Shown: in pieces, positions 25,251-34,554 of the stretch
How the letters are laid out: the number at the start of each line of letters is the position of its first letter
How positions within the stretch are numbered: position 1 is the first letter of the stretch
DNA from: Cohnella mopanensis
GTDB taxonomy: Bacteria; Bacillota; Bacilli; Paenibacillales; Paenibacillaceae
Direction: 5' to 3'
DNA length: 64,000 bases
NCBI RefSeq assembly: GCF_022352055.1
Contig: NZ_JAKRWM010000004.1
Coordinates: 310,001 to 374,000 of the forward strand
The notes under the pieces: model-generated
What the model was told of the DNA's origin: nothing
The model's database searches: none
What the model saw: the letters and a program-made list of their open reading frames with translations, nothing else
Program-made: the position numbers and the translations under genes

Positions 25251-25793
25251 ATGAACACTAAGGAAAGCTTGCATGCATTGGAAGAAACGGTCTCTTATTA
25301 TTTGGAGCAACTCGAAGGAGTAAGCGAGGAACAGCTATGCCGCAAGCCTAGCGATGAAGAATGGTCTCTGGGGCAAGTATATATCCATCTGATTAACGCG
25401 ACCCAGTTTATGAGCTTACGCAATATTAAGCTCTGTCGCGAAGAGGCCTTGGATGCGACTGCCGTCGTCGGAGTCAAGACGGATGCGGGCGAAGCGGTGT
25501 TTCGGAACGGCGGTTTTCCCGATGCGAAAATCTCGGTACCTCCTTCGCCGCAATACACGCCTCTCCAACCGAATGGCAAAGAACAATTGACCAGCGGTTT
25601 GTCGAATATCCTCCAACAGATGCAAGAAATCGAGCCGATGCTGCAGGAAATACCGCCGGATGTTACGGCGGCCCATCCCCGCTTGGGTGCACTTAATGCC
25701 AAGGAGTGGTTCAATATGGTCGAAATGCATTTCCGCCATCATGTCAAACAACTGCACCGCTTGCAGTCGTTCGTGGGCATAAGGGCATCATGA
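25251..25793 (+). CDS. DinB-family (DfsB-like) protein
   Basis: 180 residues forming the predicted four-helix DinB/YfiT bundle: ALEETVSYYLEQLEGVSEEQ at the start, EEWSLGQVYIHLINATQF with the first conserved His, and NMVEMHFRHHVKQLHRLQ at the end with the paired His that usually complete a metal site. Family members are thiol-dependent transferases or of unknown role, often stress-induced; this is unrelated to DNA polymerase IV. Its stop codon overlaps the start of the WYL regulator (ATGA), forming a two-gene operon below a palindromic operator. Confidence 0.87.
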   Translation: MNTKESLHALEETVSYYLEQLEGVSEEQLCRKPSDEEWSLGQVYIHLINATQFMSLRNIKLCREEALDATAVVGVKTDAGEAVFRNGGFPDAKISVPPSPQYTPLQPNGKEQLTSGLSNILQQMQEIEPMLQEIPPDVTAAHPRLGALNAKEWFNMVEMHFRHHVKQLHRLQSFVGIRAS

Positions 25794-26746
25794 ACAAAAC
25801 GGACAGGATGTTAGCGATCATTCTGGAAATTCAGCGCAAGGGGATGCAACGGGCGGAGGATTTGGCGAACACGTTCGAGACGAGCGTGCGGACAATTTAC
25901 CGGGACGTCCAAGCGCTTAGCGAAGCGGGTGTACCGATCTTCGGTGCCCCGGGCACGGGCTATTCGTTGATGGAGGGGTACTTCCTGCCTCCCGTAAGCT
26001 TCTCGGCGGACGAGGCCGTGGCTTTGATGATCGGCGCGGATTTCATCGAGAAGAGATTCGATAGGGAATACGGGGAGCGGGCGCGGACGGCACGCAGCAA
26101 AATAGAAGGCGTTCTTCCCGTAAACGTGCGATTGGAAGCGGAGGCCTTGAGGGAAACGATGAAACTTCCCGTCGTGGCTCGCGAGGAAGTCGTCGACGAG
26201 GCGGAAAGAGAAAGCATTGCCCAGCTTCGCCGGGCGATACTGGCGAGGCGGAAAGTCGGCTTTGGATATCTCAAAGTAACTTCGGATGAGAAGGACGGCC
26301 GGAGAAGCGTTCGTACCGTTCGTCCTTACGGGCTATCGTTCGTGCTGGGTTCATGGTTGCTGGTAGGGTACTGTGAGCTTCGCCAAGAAATTCGGCATTT
26401 TCGGCTATCTCGCATGACGGAACTACAGGATCTGGAGGAAACGTTCGCGTTACCTCCGGATTTTCGTATGAGCAATTACGTTCCTGCGAACGATCGTTCG
26501 ATGGAAGTGCGCGTTCTGGCGAGCCTGGAAATCGCGGATCGGGTAAAAGAGTCCAAAAATTTCTATCTGGCGTCAACGGAAGACGTTCCTGAAGGGGTGC
26601 TGGTTACTCTTCGCGTCAGAGCTCCCGAGGATGTGCTGCATTGGGTGCTAGGTTGGGGAGCGGAAGCTAAGGTGCTAGAGCCAGAGAGCCTTCAACGCAA
26701 AGTTCAGGAAGAAGCCGTGAGAATGCTTGAACGTTATGAAAGGTGA
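25790..26746 (+). CDS. YafY/YobV-type HTH regulator with WYL domain
   Basis: 318 residues. N-terminal HTH: DRMLAIILEIQRKGMQRAED and LANTFETSVRTIYRDVQALSE; then AGVPIFGAPGTGYSLMEGYFLPP, and a WYL domain around RPYGLSFVLGSWLLVGYCEL, where the W-Y-L triplet reads S-W-L-L-V-G-Y. C-terminal WCX extension to residue 318. WYL domains bind nucleic acid or small ligands and control stress genes. Start ATG 25790 overlaps the DinB stop by four bases; the longer frame back to 25706 lies inside that gene. It probably autoregulates through the palindrome at 25172. Confidence 0.88.
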   Translation: MNKTDRMLAIILEIQRKGMQRAEDLANTFETSVRTIYRDVQALSEAGVPIFGAPGTGYSLMEGYFLPPVSFSADEAVALMIGADFIEKRFDREYGERARTARSKIEGVLPVNVRLEAEALRETMKLPVVAREEVVDEAERESIAQLRRAILARRKVGFGYLKVTSDEKDGRRSVRTVRPYGLSFVLGSWLLVGYCELRQEIRHFRLSRMTELQDLEETFALPPDFRMSNYVPANDRSMEVRVLASLEIADRVKESKNFYLASTEDVPEGVLVTLRVRAPEDVLHWVLGWGAEAKVLEPESLQRKVQEEAVRMLERYER

Positions 26747-26827
26747 GGGTGATGGGCGGGTCGTCCCAATGCATGCGGATATGCTAAAATGGGCTTACTT
26801 ATCTCTAGGTAGGAAAGGTGTGGAAGC

Positions 26828-27163
26828 ATGCAGCCTTTTACGGAACGGGTAGTTGAAATGATTAAAAGCATTCCAGAAGGATATGTCATGACTTATGGAC
26901 AGATCGCGGCATGCGCCGGAAGCCCGAGAGGGGCCAGACAGGTCGTTAGAATTCTGCATTCGCTAAGCGCGAAGCATGACCTGCCTTGGCATAGAGTCGT
27001 GAACGCGAAAGGGGAAATCGCGATTCAAGAGGGAGAAGGAAAGTATATGCAGAAGCACTATCTGGCTAACGAAGGCGTCGAGTTCGGCTTGAACGATTGC
27101 ATCGACCTTGACGTATACCGGTTCGAGCCAGCAGACGTTACGCCCTCTGCTCGAAAAGTTTAG
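26828..27163 (+). CDS. Alkyltransferase-like (ATL) protein, Trp in place of the active-site Cys
   Basis: 111 residues, equal to the DNA-binding domain of O6-methylguanine-DNA methyltransferases: [19 protein letters not shown], then [14 protein letters not shown] and the active-site loop [14 protein letters not shown]. Trp54 replaces the alkyl-accepting Cys of PCHRV, so the protein cannot repair by itself; ATL proteins bind O6-alkylguanine, flip it and recruit nucleotide excision repair. RBS AGGAAAGGTG. Its last 26 bases overlap the end of the convergent pepT gene. The C-terminus ([15 protein letters not shown]) is slightly longer than usual, probably owing to that overlap. Confidence 0.9.
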   Translation: MQPFTERVVEMIKSIPEGYVMTYGQIAACAGSPRGARQVVRILHSLSAKHDLPWHRVVNAKGEIAIQEGEGKYMQKHYLANEGVEFGLNDCIDLDVYRFEPADVTPSARKV

Positions 27164-28370
27164 CGATCTCGATAATCACGTTAGTGGCTTTGATCATCGT
27201 ATCTACCGAAACGTATTCGAACCGTCCATGGTAGTTCTCGCCACCTGTAAAAATATTCGGAGTCGGCAAGCCCATATAGGAAAGCTGGGAGCCGTCGGTC
27301 CCGCCGCGAATCGGGCGCACGATCGGCTCGATGCCGAGGCTGACCATCGCTTGGTGGGCGATATCTACGATTTCTTTAACCGGCTCGATCTTCTCGCGCA
27401 TATTGAAATATTGGTCTTTGATCTCCAGCACGATACGCTCTTCTCCGTAAGCGGCCTTCAGATCTTCCACAATGCTGGTCAATTGCGCTTTTCTCCCGTT
27501 GAACCGTTCCTTATCGAAATCTCTAATAATGTAATGAAGCTTGGTTTCTTCCACGTCGCCTTGAATGGAGATCAGGTGGAAGAAGCCTTCGTAGTCTTCC
27601 GTGTACTCAGGGGCCTCTTCCGCAGGGAGCCGGCTGTTAATCTCCATCGCGATCTTCGCGGAATGCACCATTTTACCTTTGGCCGTACCGGGATGAACGA
27701 TTTTCCCCGTGCATGTAATCCGTGCCACTGCGGCGTTAAAGCTCTCGTATTGCAGCTCGCCTAGGGGGCCGCCATCCATCGTGTAAGCGTAGCTTGCGTC
27801 GAATGCGGCGACGTCAAAACGGTGAGGCCCTCTTCCGATTTCCTCGTCCGGCGTAAAGGCGACTCTAATGCGTCCGTGCTTGATTTCCGGGTGCTCAATC
27901 AGGTAAGCCATCGCGGTCATAATCTCCGTCATGCCGGCCTTGTCATCTGCGCCAAGCAACGTCGTACCGTCCGTCGTAATCAACGTTTGCCCTTTATAAC
28001 CGGACAACTCCGGGAAATCCCGAGGGGATAATACGATCTGCTGAGCTTCATTCAGTACGATGTCGTTGCCGTCATAGTTCTCGACGATCTGAGGGTTAAC
28101 CCCTTTGCCGGTAAAGTCGGTTGCCGTATCGATGTGGGCGAGAAAGCCGATCGTCGGGACTTTCTTCTCCGTATTCGCAGGCAAAGTCGCCATAACATAA
28201 CCGTTGTCGTCCATCGTCACTTCTTGCATGCCGATCTGCTTCAGCTCCTCGACCAGCATCCGGCCAAGCGTTAATTGGCCTTCCGTTGTCGGGCAACTTT
28301 GGCTGCTCTCGTTGGACTGCGTATCTACTTGCACATAGGTCTTAAATCTAGTTATCAATTCGTTTTTCAC
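27138..28370 (-). CDS. pepT: Peptidase T (tripeptide aminopeptidase, M20B)
   Basis: 410 residues, the standard length. Zinc ligands are visible in [12 protein letters not shown] (His), [10 protein letters not shown] (bridging Asp), TPDEEIGRG (catalytic and ligand Glu), TMDGGPLGE (Asp) and [10 protein letters not shown] (His). PepT removes the N-terminal residue from tripeptides in the cytosol. Start GTG 28370 has AAGGAGT upstream. It is separated from the cutC gene upstream by a 58-base inverted repeat (28437-28494), so it is probably a separate transcript. Its stop region overlaps the ATL gene tail to tail. Confidence 0.96.
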   Translation of the reverse strand: MKNELITRFKTYVQVDTQSNESSQSCPTTEGQLTLGRMLVEELKQIGMQEVTMDDNGYVMATLPANTEKKVPTIGFLAHIDTATDFTGKGVNPQIVENYDGNDIVLNEAQQIVLSPRDFPELSGYKGQTLITTDGTTLLGADDKAGMTEIMTAMAYLIEHPEIKHGRIRVAFTPDEEIGRGPHRFDVAAFDASYAYTMDGGPLGELQYESFNAAVARITCTGKIVHPGTAKGKMVHSAKIAMEINSRLPAEEAPEYTEDYEGFFHLISIQGDVEETKLHYIIRDFDKERFNGRKAQLTSIVEDLKAAYGEERIVLEIKDQYFNMREKIEPVKEIVDIAHQAMVSLGIEPIVRPIRGGTDGSQLSYMGLPTPNIFTGGENYHGRFEYVSVDTMIKATNVIIEIAKLFEQRA

Positions 28371-28436
28371 GTTTGGCTCAACTCCTTGCTTTTATTTTAC
28401 CAAAGTTCGGAGCGAGTATGAAACTTCGGCTGTCCG

Positions 28437-28494
28437 CGTTATCCCATTCGCTCAGAAAACGTCGGGCATACCCGCCTGAGCGAACGGGATAACG
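28437..28494 (-). terminator. Large inverted repeat between cutC and pepT
   Basis: 19-base arms starting CGTTATCCC (28437-28455) and ending GGGATAACG (28476-28494), one mismatch, with a nested GGGCATACCC hairpin in the loop. No T run follows in the minus direction, so termination may be partial. Confidence 0.6.
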
Positions 28495-28506
28495 TCAAAA
28501 ATCGCC

Positions 28507-29208
28507 TCAGATGAGGGAGCGAGAGTCGATAATCTTCCGGACATGCTGCATCTTTACCGCGGAGATCGGACTTGCGAACGTATTGTCCTCGCGGATGGCG
28601 GAGCCGAAGTGAACTTCCGTTACGCCGGTTTCCTTTAGTACTTCATCCAATGCATCCGGAGTCAGACCATGCCCGGCGAGAATGCGCAGGTTCGTATGCC
28701 GTGCCGCTTCATTTAATTCGCGAAGGCGAGGAATCGCCCGCGGAACGGGAGCTTGTCCGCCAGAGGTGAGGATTCGGCTGATTTGCGGATAAGCGGCTAT
28801 GGATTGCAATGCGCTAAGCTGATCCTGTATCTCGTCGAACGCACGATGGAACGTAACGTCCAGACGCTCGGCGGCGACTAGCAGCTTCTCCAGAGCGGGA
28901 ATATGAATGCCTCCGGAGGAGGTGAGCGTGCCGAGCACGATACCGGCTGCGCCGGTCTGCCGAATCGTCTCGATGTCTCGTACCATCACGCCCAGGTCGT
29001 CTTCCTTATAGCAGAACGATTGGCTATGAGGACGAACCATCACGTTAACCGGGATCGAAGCCGCGGCCGTAACGGCAGCTTCGATCAAACCGAGACTCGG
29101 CGTTAGCCCGCCTTCGGCGATGCCCGTCACCAGCTCGATCCGGTCGGCTCCGAGACGGACGGCATCTCTCACATCGGAGACGCTAATGGCAATAACTTCG
29201 AGAATCAT
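28507..29208 (-). CDS. cutC: CutC-family protein (putative copper homeostasis)
   Basis: 233 residues with a TIM-barrel pattern. MILEVIAISVSDVRDAVRLG, ADRIELVTGIAEGGLTPSLG, VMVRPHSQSFCYKEDDLGVM and ILTSGGQAPVPRA are typical of CutC. E. coli CutC was linked to copper tolerance, but its reaction is uncertain and the role may differ in Firmicutes. The ATG overlaps the stop of the upstream aminopeptidase gene (four bases) with GGAGGG upstream, so it is the last gene of the fucosidase-peptidase operon. Why a CutC protein belongs there is not known. Confidence 0.92.
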   Translation of the reverse strand: MILEVIAISVSDVRDAVRLGADRIELVTGIAEGGLTPSLGLIEAAVTAAASIPVNVMVRPHSQSFCYKEDDLGVMVRDIETIRQTGAAGIVLGTLTSSGGIHIPALEKLLVAAERLDVTFHRAFDEIQDQLSALQSIAAYPQISRILTSGGQAPVPRAIPRLRELNEAARHTNLRILAGHGLTPDALDEVLKETGVTEVHFGSAIREDNTFASPISAVKMQHVRKIIDSRSLI

Positions 29209-30674
29209 AGATCGGTTCCCTCCCCGTGCAGGCTACTATTGTGCATTACGTAATCGGCTAGCAAGCGGACTCCGAATCCCGTTGCGCCCGCCGTTTCATA
29301 TCCCCGGTGGGCTGAAGCCTGAACGGTATTGGCCATGTCGATATGCGCCCAACGGACGGAGCCGCCGATAAATTTTCGTAGGAATAGGGCGGCGGCAACC
29401 GCTCCTCCGTAAGCGCTTGAGCTAATGTTGTTTAGATCGGCATATTCGCTTCGCAGCAGGCTCTCGTCATCGTCCACGAGCGGCATCGGCCATACGCGAT
29501 CGCCGTTGCGTTCGCCAATGCCCTGCAGTTTCTCCGTGCAGCTCCGGTGTCCCCATACCCCTGCTACCCGAAGTCCGAGCGCATGGCCGATACTTCCGGT
29601 TAACGTTGCGATGTCGATGATCTCTTCGGCGCCTAGCCGTTGAGCATGGAGCAACGCATCGGCAAGGATTAGCCGACCTTCCGCATCGGTGTTGCCGACC
29701 TGCACGGTTAATCCGTTCGGATAACGAATGATCGAAGAGGGCAGCAGTGCTCCGGCTCCCGGAACATTATCGGCAATCGCGATAAGGGCGACGACATTGG
29801 CGGGGGACTCGTTACGGAGTAAGAAATCCAGCGCCCCGACGACCGCGCATGCCCCGCCCATATCGAAACGGGCCTCGCTTAGATCCCGTCCGGTCTTAAC
29901 GTTCATGCCGCCCATGTCGAACGTCATCCCTTTGCCGACTAAGGCAAGCAGCGGAAGGGAGGGATTGGGCGAGTAGGTAAGCTCGATAAGAGCCGGCTGG
30001 TGCCGACTGCCTTGTCCCACGGCCAGAAGGCCGTTCATGCCGAATTGCTCGAGCTCCTCGCCCCGGTAAATTCTCGTCCCTACATTCCGTCCCGCGAACA
30101 GCCGCTCGACTTGTTCGACCAAGTACCCGGGTGTCATCACGTTCGCAGGCTCGTTGCACCAATCTCTTGCGAGCATGATGCTTTCCGCGCGATGAACCGT
30201 CCTTGCGATCATACGGTTAAGGGATTGGGGTTCTTTATTCTCGCTAATGAGAAACATCCGCTCGATGGACTGCTGCTGTGGAGTTTGTTTGTATTTATCA
30301 AATGTATAACGGCCTAATAGCCAGCCTTCCACCCAAGCCTCCATGAACGATTCTTCATTAAGATTATCCGCCGAGACTTCCAGGGCAACGGCAACGGAAC
30401 GATAGCCTTCCGTCCCGATCGCCCGGGCGGCGCATCCGGCTGCTCGACGTAACCGTTCGGCATCGAAACCGGCAACTGAGCCAAGTCCGACGAGCATTCG
30501 ATGCTGCTTGCCCCTTGCGCCGTATACAACGGTGATCTTGCCTGCAGAGACCATTGCGGGCCTAAGCTCGAAGTCGAGCCCGGACGGCGTAGCGTCTCCC
30601 TCCATGACCAGATAGAGAATGATCTCGACTTCATCTGCAACGCGATCTTCTCGGTTAACGACCGTAATATTCAT
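29205..30674 (-). CDS. Leucyl aminopeptidase family protein (M17)
   Basis: 489 residues: N-terminal macro-like domain (about 1-150) and C-terminal M17 catalytic domain. VGKGMTFDMGGMNVKTG carries the metal-binding Lys and Asp (the usual FDSGG reads FDMGG here), RFDMGGACAVVGAL the next Asp, and NTDAEGRLILADAL the Asp, Glu and catalytic Arg. M17 enzymes remove N-terminal residues from peptides and often form hexamers. It overlaps cutC by four bases and lies eight bases after the M20 dipeptidase gene. The Ser-to-Met change beside the metal ligand is unusual but need not abolish activity. Confidence 0.92.
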   Translation of the reverse strand: MNITVVNREDRVADEVEIILYLVMEGDATPSGLDFELRPAMVSAGKITVVYGARGKQHRMLVGLGSVAGFDAERLRRAAGCAARAIGTEGYRSVAVALEVSADNLNEESFMEAWVEGWLLGRYTFDKYKQTPQQQSIERMFLISENKEPQSLNRMIARTVHRAESIMLARDWCNEPANVMTPGYLVEQVERLFAGRNVGTRIYRGEELEQFGMNGLLAVGQGSRHQPALIELTYSPNPSLPLLALVGKGMTFDMGGMNVKTGRDLSEARFDMGGACAVVGALDFLLRNESPANVVALIAIADNVPGAGALLPSSIIRYPNGLTVQVGNTDAEGRLILADALLHAQRLGAEEIIDIATLTGSIGHALGLRVAGVWGHRSCTEKLQGIGERNGDRVWPMPLVDDDESLLRSEYADLNNISSSAYGGAVAAALFLRKFIGGSVRWAHIDMANTVQASAHRGYETAGATGFGVRLLADYVMHNSSLHGEGTDL

Positions 30675-30682
30675 AGACGCGA

Positions 30683-32173
30683 TTAACCTTCTTTCCGCTG
30701 CGAATAATCCAAATTAGCTAGTTCGTAGATCGCCCTGGCGTAGAGGGCCGTTGCTTGCATCAAGCTGTCGATCGCTATCGATTCGTCTTGCTGATGGGCG
30801 GTATCCGGCTCGCCCGGGAATAGCGGACCGAACGCAACGCAACTCGCCAGCTTACAAGCGTAGGTTCCGCCTCCGGTCGATAAGAGCGTCGCTTCCATGC
30901 CGATATGCTCCGAATATATCTTCTGCAGCGTAGGAATCATGGGATGGTCGGACGGGACTACGTGCGGTGGCTTGAGGATCGGGGGCGTCAATTCGAAGCC
31001 ATATCCTTCAATCCGGGAAGCGATATTCGCGACGATCGCTTCTCCTTCCGTACATACCGGGAAGCGAATATTCAAATGGAAATAAGCATCCCTATTATGA
31101 GGTTCGTATCGGAGCAATCCGATATTGACGGTAAGCGGTCCCATCACCTCGTCGCAGCATGCAATCCCAAGGGCTGTCCCCGAAGTGTCTCCCGCTAGCA
31201 ACTCGACCGCTGCATGTATAAATCGGCGGTCATCACCGGTAAACGGTTGTTCGTATAGAAATTCCAACAAGCGAATGCCCGCGTTGTCGCCCGTTTCCGG
31301 AGCCATGCCGTGAGCGGACTTGCCTTCCATGCGGAGAATCGCGGCGGCATTCTGCTCAGTTAAATCCGAGGCCATTGAGCCTACGATCTGTTTGTTGGCG
31401 CAATACGACCAGAAAGCCGTGATTAACCGTTCCAACTGAGCGGGCGATCCTTGAACGACGGCTTCCGCGCGATCGGGAACCATATTGGCGGCCGTCCCTG
31501 CTTGGAAAGAGCGGAGTCTATAGCCGACTAGCCCAGATTCGTTCTGCCGAGCGCTGCCTTCCGAGAAGCGCAAAGTCATCCGGGAATTCACTTGTCCCTT
31601 CTCCGCATGGACGATCGGGAAGTCCGCATCGGGCGTGAATCCGGCTACGGGCGGCAGCTCATGGCGATTATAGACGTCCATGCAATTCATACCAGTTTCT
31701 TCGTCCGTCCCCACAATGAGGCGAACCCGATGGCGGAGCGGCAACCCAAGCTCTTTCACGATGAGAAGCCCGTATAACGCGGCAATAGCCGGTCCTTTGT
31801 CGTCAAGAGCGCCGCGCGCGTAGAGTCTGCCGTCCCGAAGAGTTGGTTCGAAGGGCGGGGAGGTCCACTCTCCGCTTGCGGGTACTACGTCAACGTGGCA
31901 CAGAACCGCAATGTAATCCGCGCCCGTCTCCTCATCGGTTGCATCATATTCGGCATATCCGACAATCCCGTCAATACTCGCGGTTCGAAGCCCTTCCCGT
32001 CCGGCTAAGTCCAGGATAAAAGCCAGCGCTTTAGCCGATTCGATTCCGAGCGGCATTCCGGGAGTTGCCGACTGTTCGTCTTTCACGCTCGGGATAGCAA
32101 GCAGCGACGACAAGTCGCGCAATAGCGCGTCCTGCCGTCGCGTAGTTTCGTCATTCCAATCGATGTCCGTCAT
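30683..32173 (-). CDS. M20 dipeptidase (PepV/Sapep-like)
   Basis: 496 residues. The metal site is visible: AVLCHVDVVPASGEW (His, Asp), GRLYARGALDDKGPAIAALY (bridging Asp), GTDEETGMNCMDVY (Glu pair), GFTPDADFPIVHAEKG (Asp), with a late STGGGTYACKL. This and the long insert domain match PepV-type dipeptidases that cleave Xaa-dipeptides including some beta-alanyl or D-containing substrates. Frame opens at GTG 32182, but AGGAGT lies seven bases from ATG 32173, which is preferred. It follows the asparaginase gene within 12 bases in the same operon. Confidence 0.92.
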   Translation of the reverse strand: MTDIDWNDETTRRQDALLRDLSSLLAIPSVKDEQSATPGMPLGIESAKALAFILDLAGREGLRTASIDGIVGYAEYDATDEETGADYIAVLCHVDVVPASGEWTSPPFEPTLRDGRLYARGALDDKGPAIAALYGLLIVKELGLPLRHRVRLIVGTDEETGMNCMDVYNRHELPPVAGFTPDADFPIVHAEKGQVNSRMTLRFSEGSARQNESGLVGYRLRSFQAGTAANMVPDRAEAVVQGSPAQLERLITAFWSYCANKQIVGSMASDLTEQNAAAILRMEGKSAHGMAPETGDNAGIRLLEFLYEQPFTGDDRRFIHAAVELLAGDTSGTALGIACCDEVMGPLTVNIGLLRYEPHNRDAYFHLNIRFPVCTEGEAIVANIASRIEGYGFELTPPILKPPHVVPSDHPMIPTLQKIYSEHIGMEATLLSTGGGTYACKLASCVAFGPLFPGEPDTAHQQDESIAIDSLMQATALYARAIYELANLDYSQRKEG

Positions 32174-32184
32174 AGTTCTCACTC

Positions 32185-33192
32185 CTAACGCAGCGTAAAT
32201 ACGCTGCGGTTTTCACCGATGACAAGGCCGTTATCATTGCGTATGTCGGGAGAACCGATCTTGTACATTCGGGAGATCGTATCCTTGTTGCCGTAGCCGA
32301 TCTGCTCTAAGATCGAGGCAACGGCAATCGGCCATTCATCCTCGGAGCCATCCGTTACTTTCAATGCGAACGCCAATCGTTCCTTCTTGAGCGCAAAGCA
32401 GTAAATGCCTTTGGCGCCGCCCTTGGCGACGATATTGTCGTCCATAAGCAAGTTAGGGCAGATGAGATAATCCGCGGAGATCATCGTCGGATACTTATTC
32501 ATGAGAGACGTTACTTTCACAACCGCTTGCCGCAGCCGTTCGTCTTCAATGAGATCGGGGCAAGCGAGCTTGAGGAAAGCTAACGCCATATTCCGAAGGG
32601 GCATGCCGAATACAGGGAAGCCGCAGCCGTCCGTGCCGATTCGAATGTCCTCGACGGGACATTCCGAGAGCTCGGCCGCGATGCTGGTAATTCGTTTCTG
32701 CGCCGGGTGATCCGCGGTATAGTAATCTTCCAGCGGATAACCCATTCCGATGCAATAAGAGAGAACGCCGAGATGTTTGCCCGAGCAATTGTGATAGATC
32801 CGTCGCTGCGGCTTGCGTTCCGCGACCAACGCATCTCTGGCATCCGCGTCCAAAGGATAAGTAGGCTTGCAGACGAGCGATTGCTCGTCCAAGCCTAACT
32901 TGTTCATCATCCCTTCGAGAGCTTCCACGTGATAGGGGAGAGCCCGGTGCGAAGCCATCATGATCGCTTGCTCCTCGGAGGTAAAGCCGAATCGGTCGTC
33001 GAACCCTTCGAGGAAGAAAGGAATCGCCTGAATCGGCTTTGCCGCGGAGCGCATGAACGTGACCCATTCCGGATCGCCGGCATGATAGGCGATCCGCCCG
33101 GTTTCCTCTACGCCGCAAACATGGCCGTAGTGAACATTCTCCAAGTGACCTCCCCGATATTCCAGAACTAAAGGCTCGGCCCCGCTCGTCAT
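32185..33192 (-). CDS. Asparaginase-family protein (COG4448, L-asparaginase II type)
   Basis: 335 residues. MRSAAKPIQAIPFFLEGFDD, EEQAIMMASHRALPYHVEAL, NCSGKHLGVLSYC and IGTDGCGFPVFGMPLRNMAL are typical of the family first defined by Rhizobium etli thermolabile asparaginase, unrelated to the bacterial AnsA/AnsB fold. It probably hydrolyses the amide of asparagine or of a modified asparagine. ATG 33192 overlaps the fucosidase stop by four bases and has GGAG eight bases upstream. Its position between a fucosidase and peptidases suggests that the natural substrate could be a glycosylated Asn; this is inference. Confidence 0.88.
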   Translation of the reverse strand: MTSGAEPLVLEYRGGHLENVHYGHVCGVEETGRIAYHAGDPEWVTFMRSAAKPIQAIPFFLEGFDDRFGFTSEEQAIMMASHRALPYHVEALEGMMNKLGLDEQSLVCKPTYPLDADARDALVAERKPQRRIYHNCSGKHLGVLSYCIGMGYPLEDYYTADHPAQKRITSIAAELSECPVEDIRIGTDGCGFPVFGMPLRNMALAFLKLACPDLIEDERLRQAVVKVTSLMNKYPTMISADYLICPNLLMDDNIVAKGGAKGIYCFALKKERLAFALKVTDGSEDEWPIAVASILEQIGYGNKDTISRMYKIGSPDIRNDNGLVIGENRSVFTLR

Positions 33193-34466
33193 GGAAGCAG
33201 CTCCAATTCAATAACGGTATCCCTTTCGTCGGGAAGCATCGCGCCCTTCAAGTTAATGAACGCTCCGCTATCGATGTCCGAATACTGCTCCGCCATCCAC
33301 GGAAGTTCGACTTTAAGCTCCGTGCCGTCCTTAAGCAAGCGAGCCCGTTTGATCTTGCCTTTCAAGCCGGCGAAATAAGTCGGCCCGATGCCGCGATCGA
33401 AGACGTGCGCGTACAGCTTGTTGCCTCTCTGCGTGTAGCGGCCCCATTCCGGCTTCGCCAGCTCGGAAGCCCCGCATCCGTAAATGCTGTCGCCGTTCAG
33501 GCGCAGCCATTCGCCGACTTCGGCCAATACGTCCAAGGACTCGCGGGTGATCTCGCCTTTGGCGTCCGGTCCGACGTTAAGCAACAGGTTGCCGTTCTTG
33601 CTGACGCACTCGACCAGCGTGCGAATGACTTGCGATGGAGATTTATATTCGCGATCCCCGGAATGGTAACCCCAGTTATCGTTTAATGTAATGCAAGCTT
33701 CCCACGGTATGGAAACGCCGTTCACGTCCACGATGCCGCCCGGCGGGATGATCTGTTCCGGCGAGTAGAAGTCTCCGGCGTATTCCTCAGGTTCCGCTGC
33801 GCGGATGTCTCCACCGAGACGATTGTCGATGATGATATCCGGTTGAATGGAGCGGATCATGCGAATGAGCTCGGTCGCTTTCCATTTCTCTCCGGTCATG
33901 TTGTCGTATGAGAAGTCGAACCACATAATATCGATTTTGCCGTAATTCGTGAGCAGTTCCCTTACTTGGCCGTGCATGTATTCCAGGTAACGATCGAAGT
34001 CGATCGGCTTGTCCTTGGCGGCTTCGTTGTGGCGATCTGGGTGAATACGGTCGCCGTAACCCGGATAATCGGGGTGATTCCAATCGATAATCGAATAGTA
34101 GAGTCCGACGCTGATGCCTTCTTCGCGGAAAGCATCGACGTACTCGCGAATAAGATCGCGTCCGGCAGGCGTGTTCGTTGCTTTAAAGTCGGTGAGCTGA
34201 CTGTCGAACAAGCAGAAGCCGTCGTGGTGTTTCGTCGTTAAGACGGCGTATTTCTGCCCGGCCGCCTTGGCTGCCCGAGCCCAAGCCTTAGGGTCGTACC
34301 GGGCGGCGTCGAATTCGTCGAAGTAGACCTTATATTGCTCGAAGGTCATTTTCTCGTTGCCCCTAAGCCATTCTCCCCTGGCCGGAATCGAATACAACCC
34401 CCAGTGAATGAACATTCCGAATCGATCTTGCAGGAATAACCGCGTTCTCTCTTCTCTTGTACTCAT
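33189..34466 (-). CDS. Alpha-L-fucosidase (GH29)
   Basis: 425 residues. RFGMFIHWGLYSIPARGEWL at the start, AVLTTKHHDGFCLFDSQLTD and KIDIMWFDFSYDNM are classic GH29 motifs; the nucleophile is predicted at Asp184 in MWFDF. NGNLLLNVGPDAKGEI is the conserved late motif. There is no signal peptide, so it acts on imported oligosaccharides or glycopeptides. RBS GGGAGG precedes ATG 34466. It follows the solute-binding protein gene by about 90 bases and overlaps the asparaginase-family gene by four, strongly coupling the two activities. Confidence 0.95.
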   Translation of the reverse strand: MSTREERTRLFLQDRFGMFIHWGLYSIPARGEWLRGNEKMTFEQYKVYFDEFDAARYDPKAWARAAKAAGQKYAVLTTKHHDGFCLFDSQLTDFKATNTPAGRDLIREYVDAFREEGISVGLYYSIIDWNHPDYPGYGDRIHPDRHNEAAKDKPIDFDRYLEYMHGQVRELLTNYGKIDIMWFDFSYDNMTGEKWKATELIRMIRSIQPDIIIDNRLGGDIRAAEPEEYAGDFYSPEQIIPPGGIVDVNGVSIPWEACITLNDNWGYHSGDREYKSPSQVIRTLVECVSKNGNLLLNVGPDAKGEITRESLDVLAEVGEWLRLNGDSIYGCGASELAKPEWGRYTQRGNKLYAHVFDRGIGPTYFAGLKGKIKRARLLKDGTELKVELPWMAEQYSDIDSGAFINLKGAMLPDERDTVIELELLP

Positions 34467-34554
34467 AACTAGTAGCCTCCCAAGTGAATATGCTCATGTG
34501 AATCGGAGGGACCCGCCCATGGAACTTCCATGGAACGAGTCCCCCGCGACTTTC

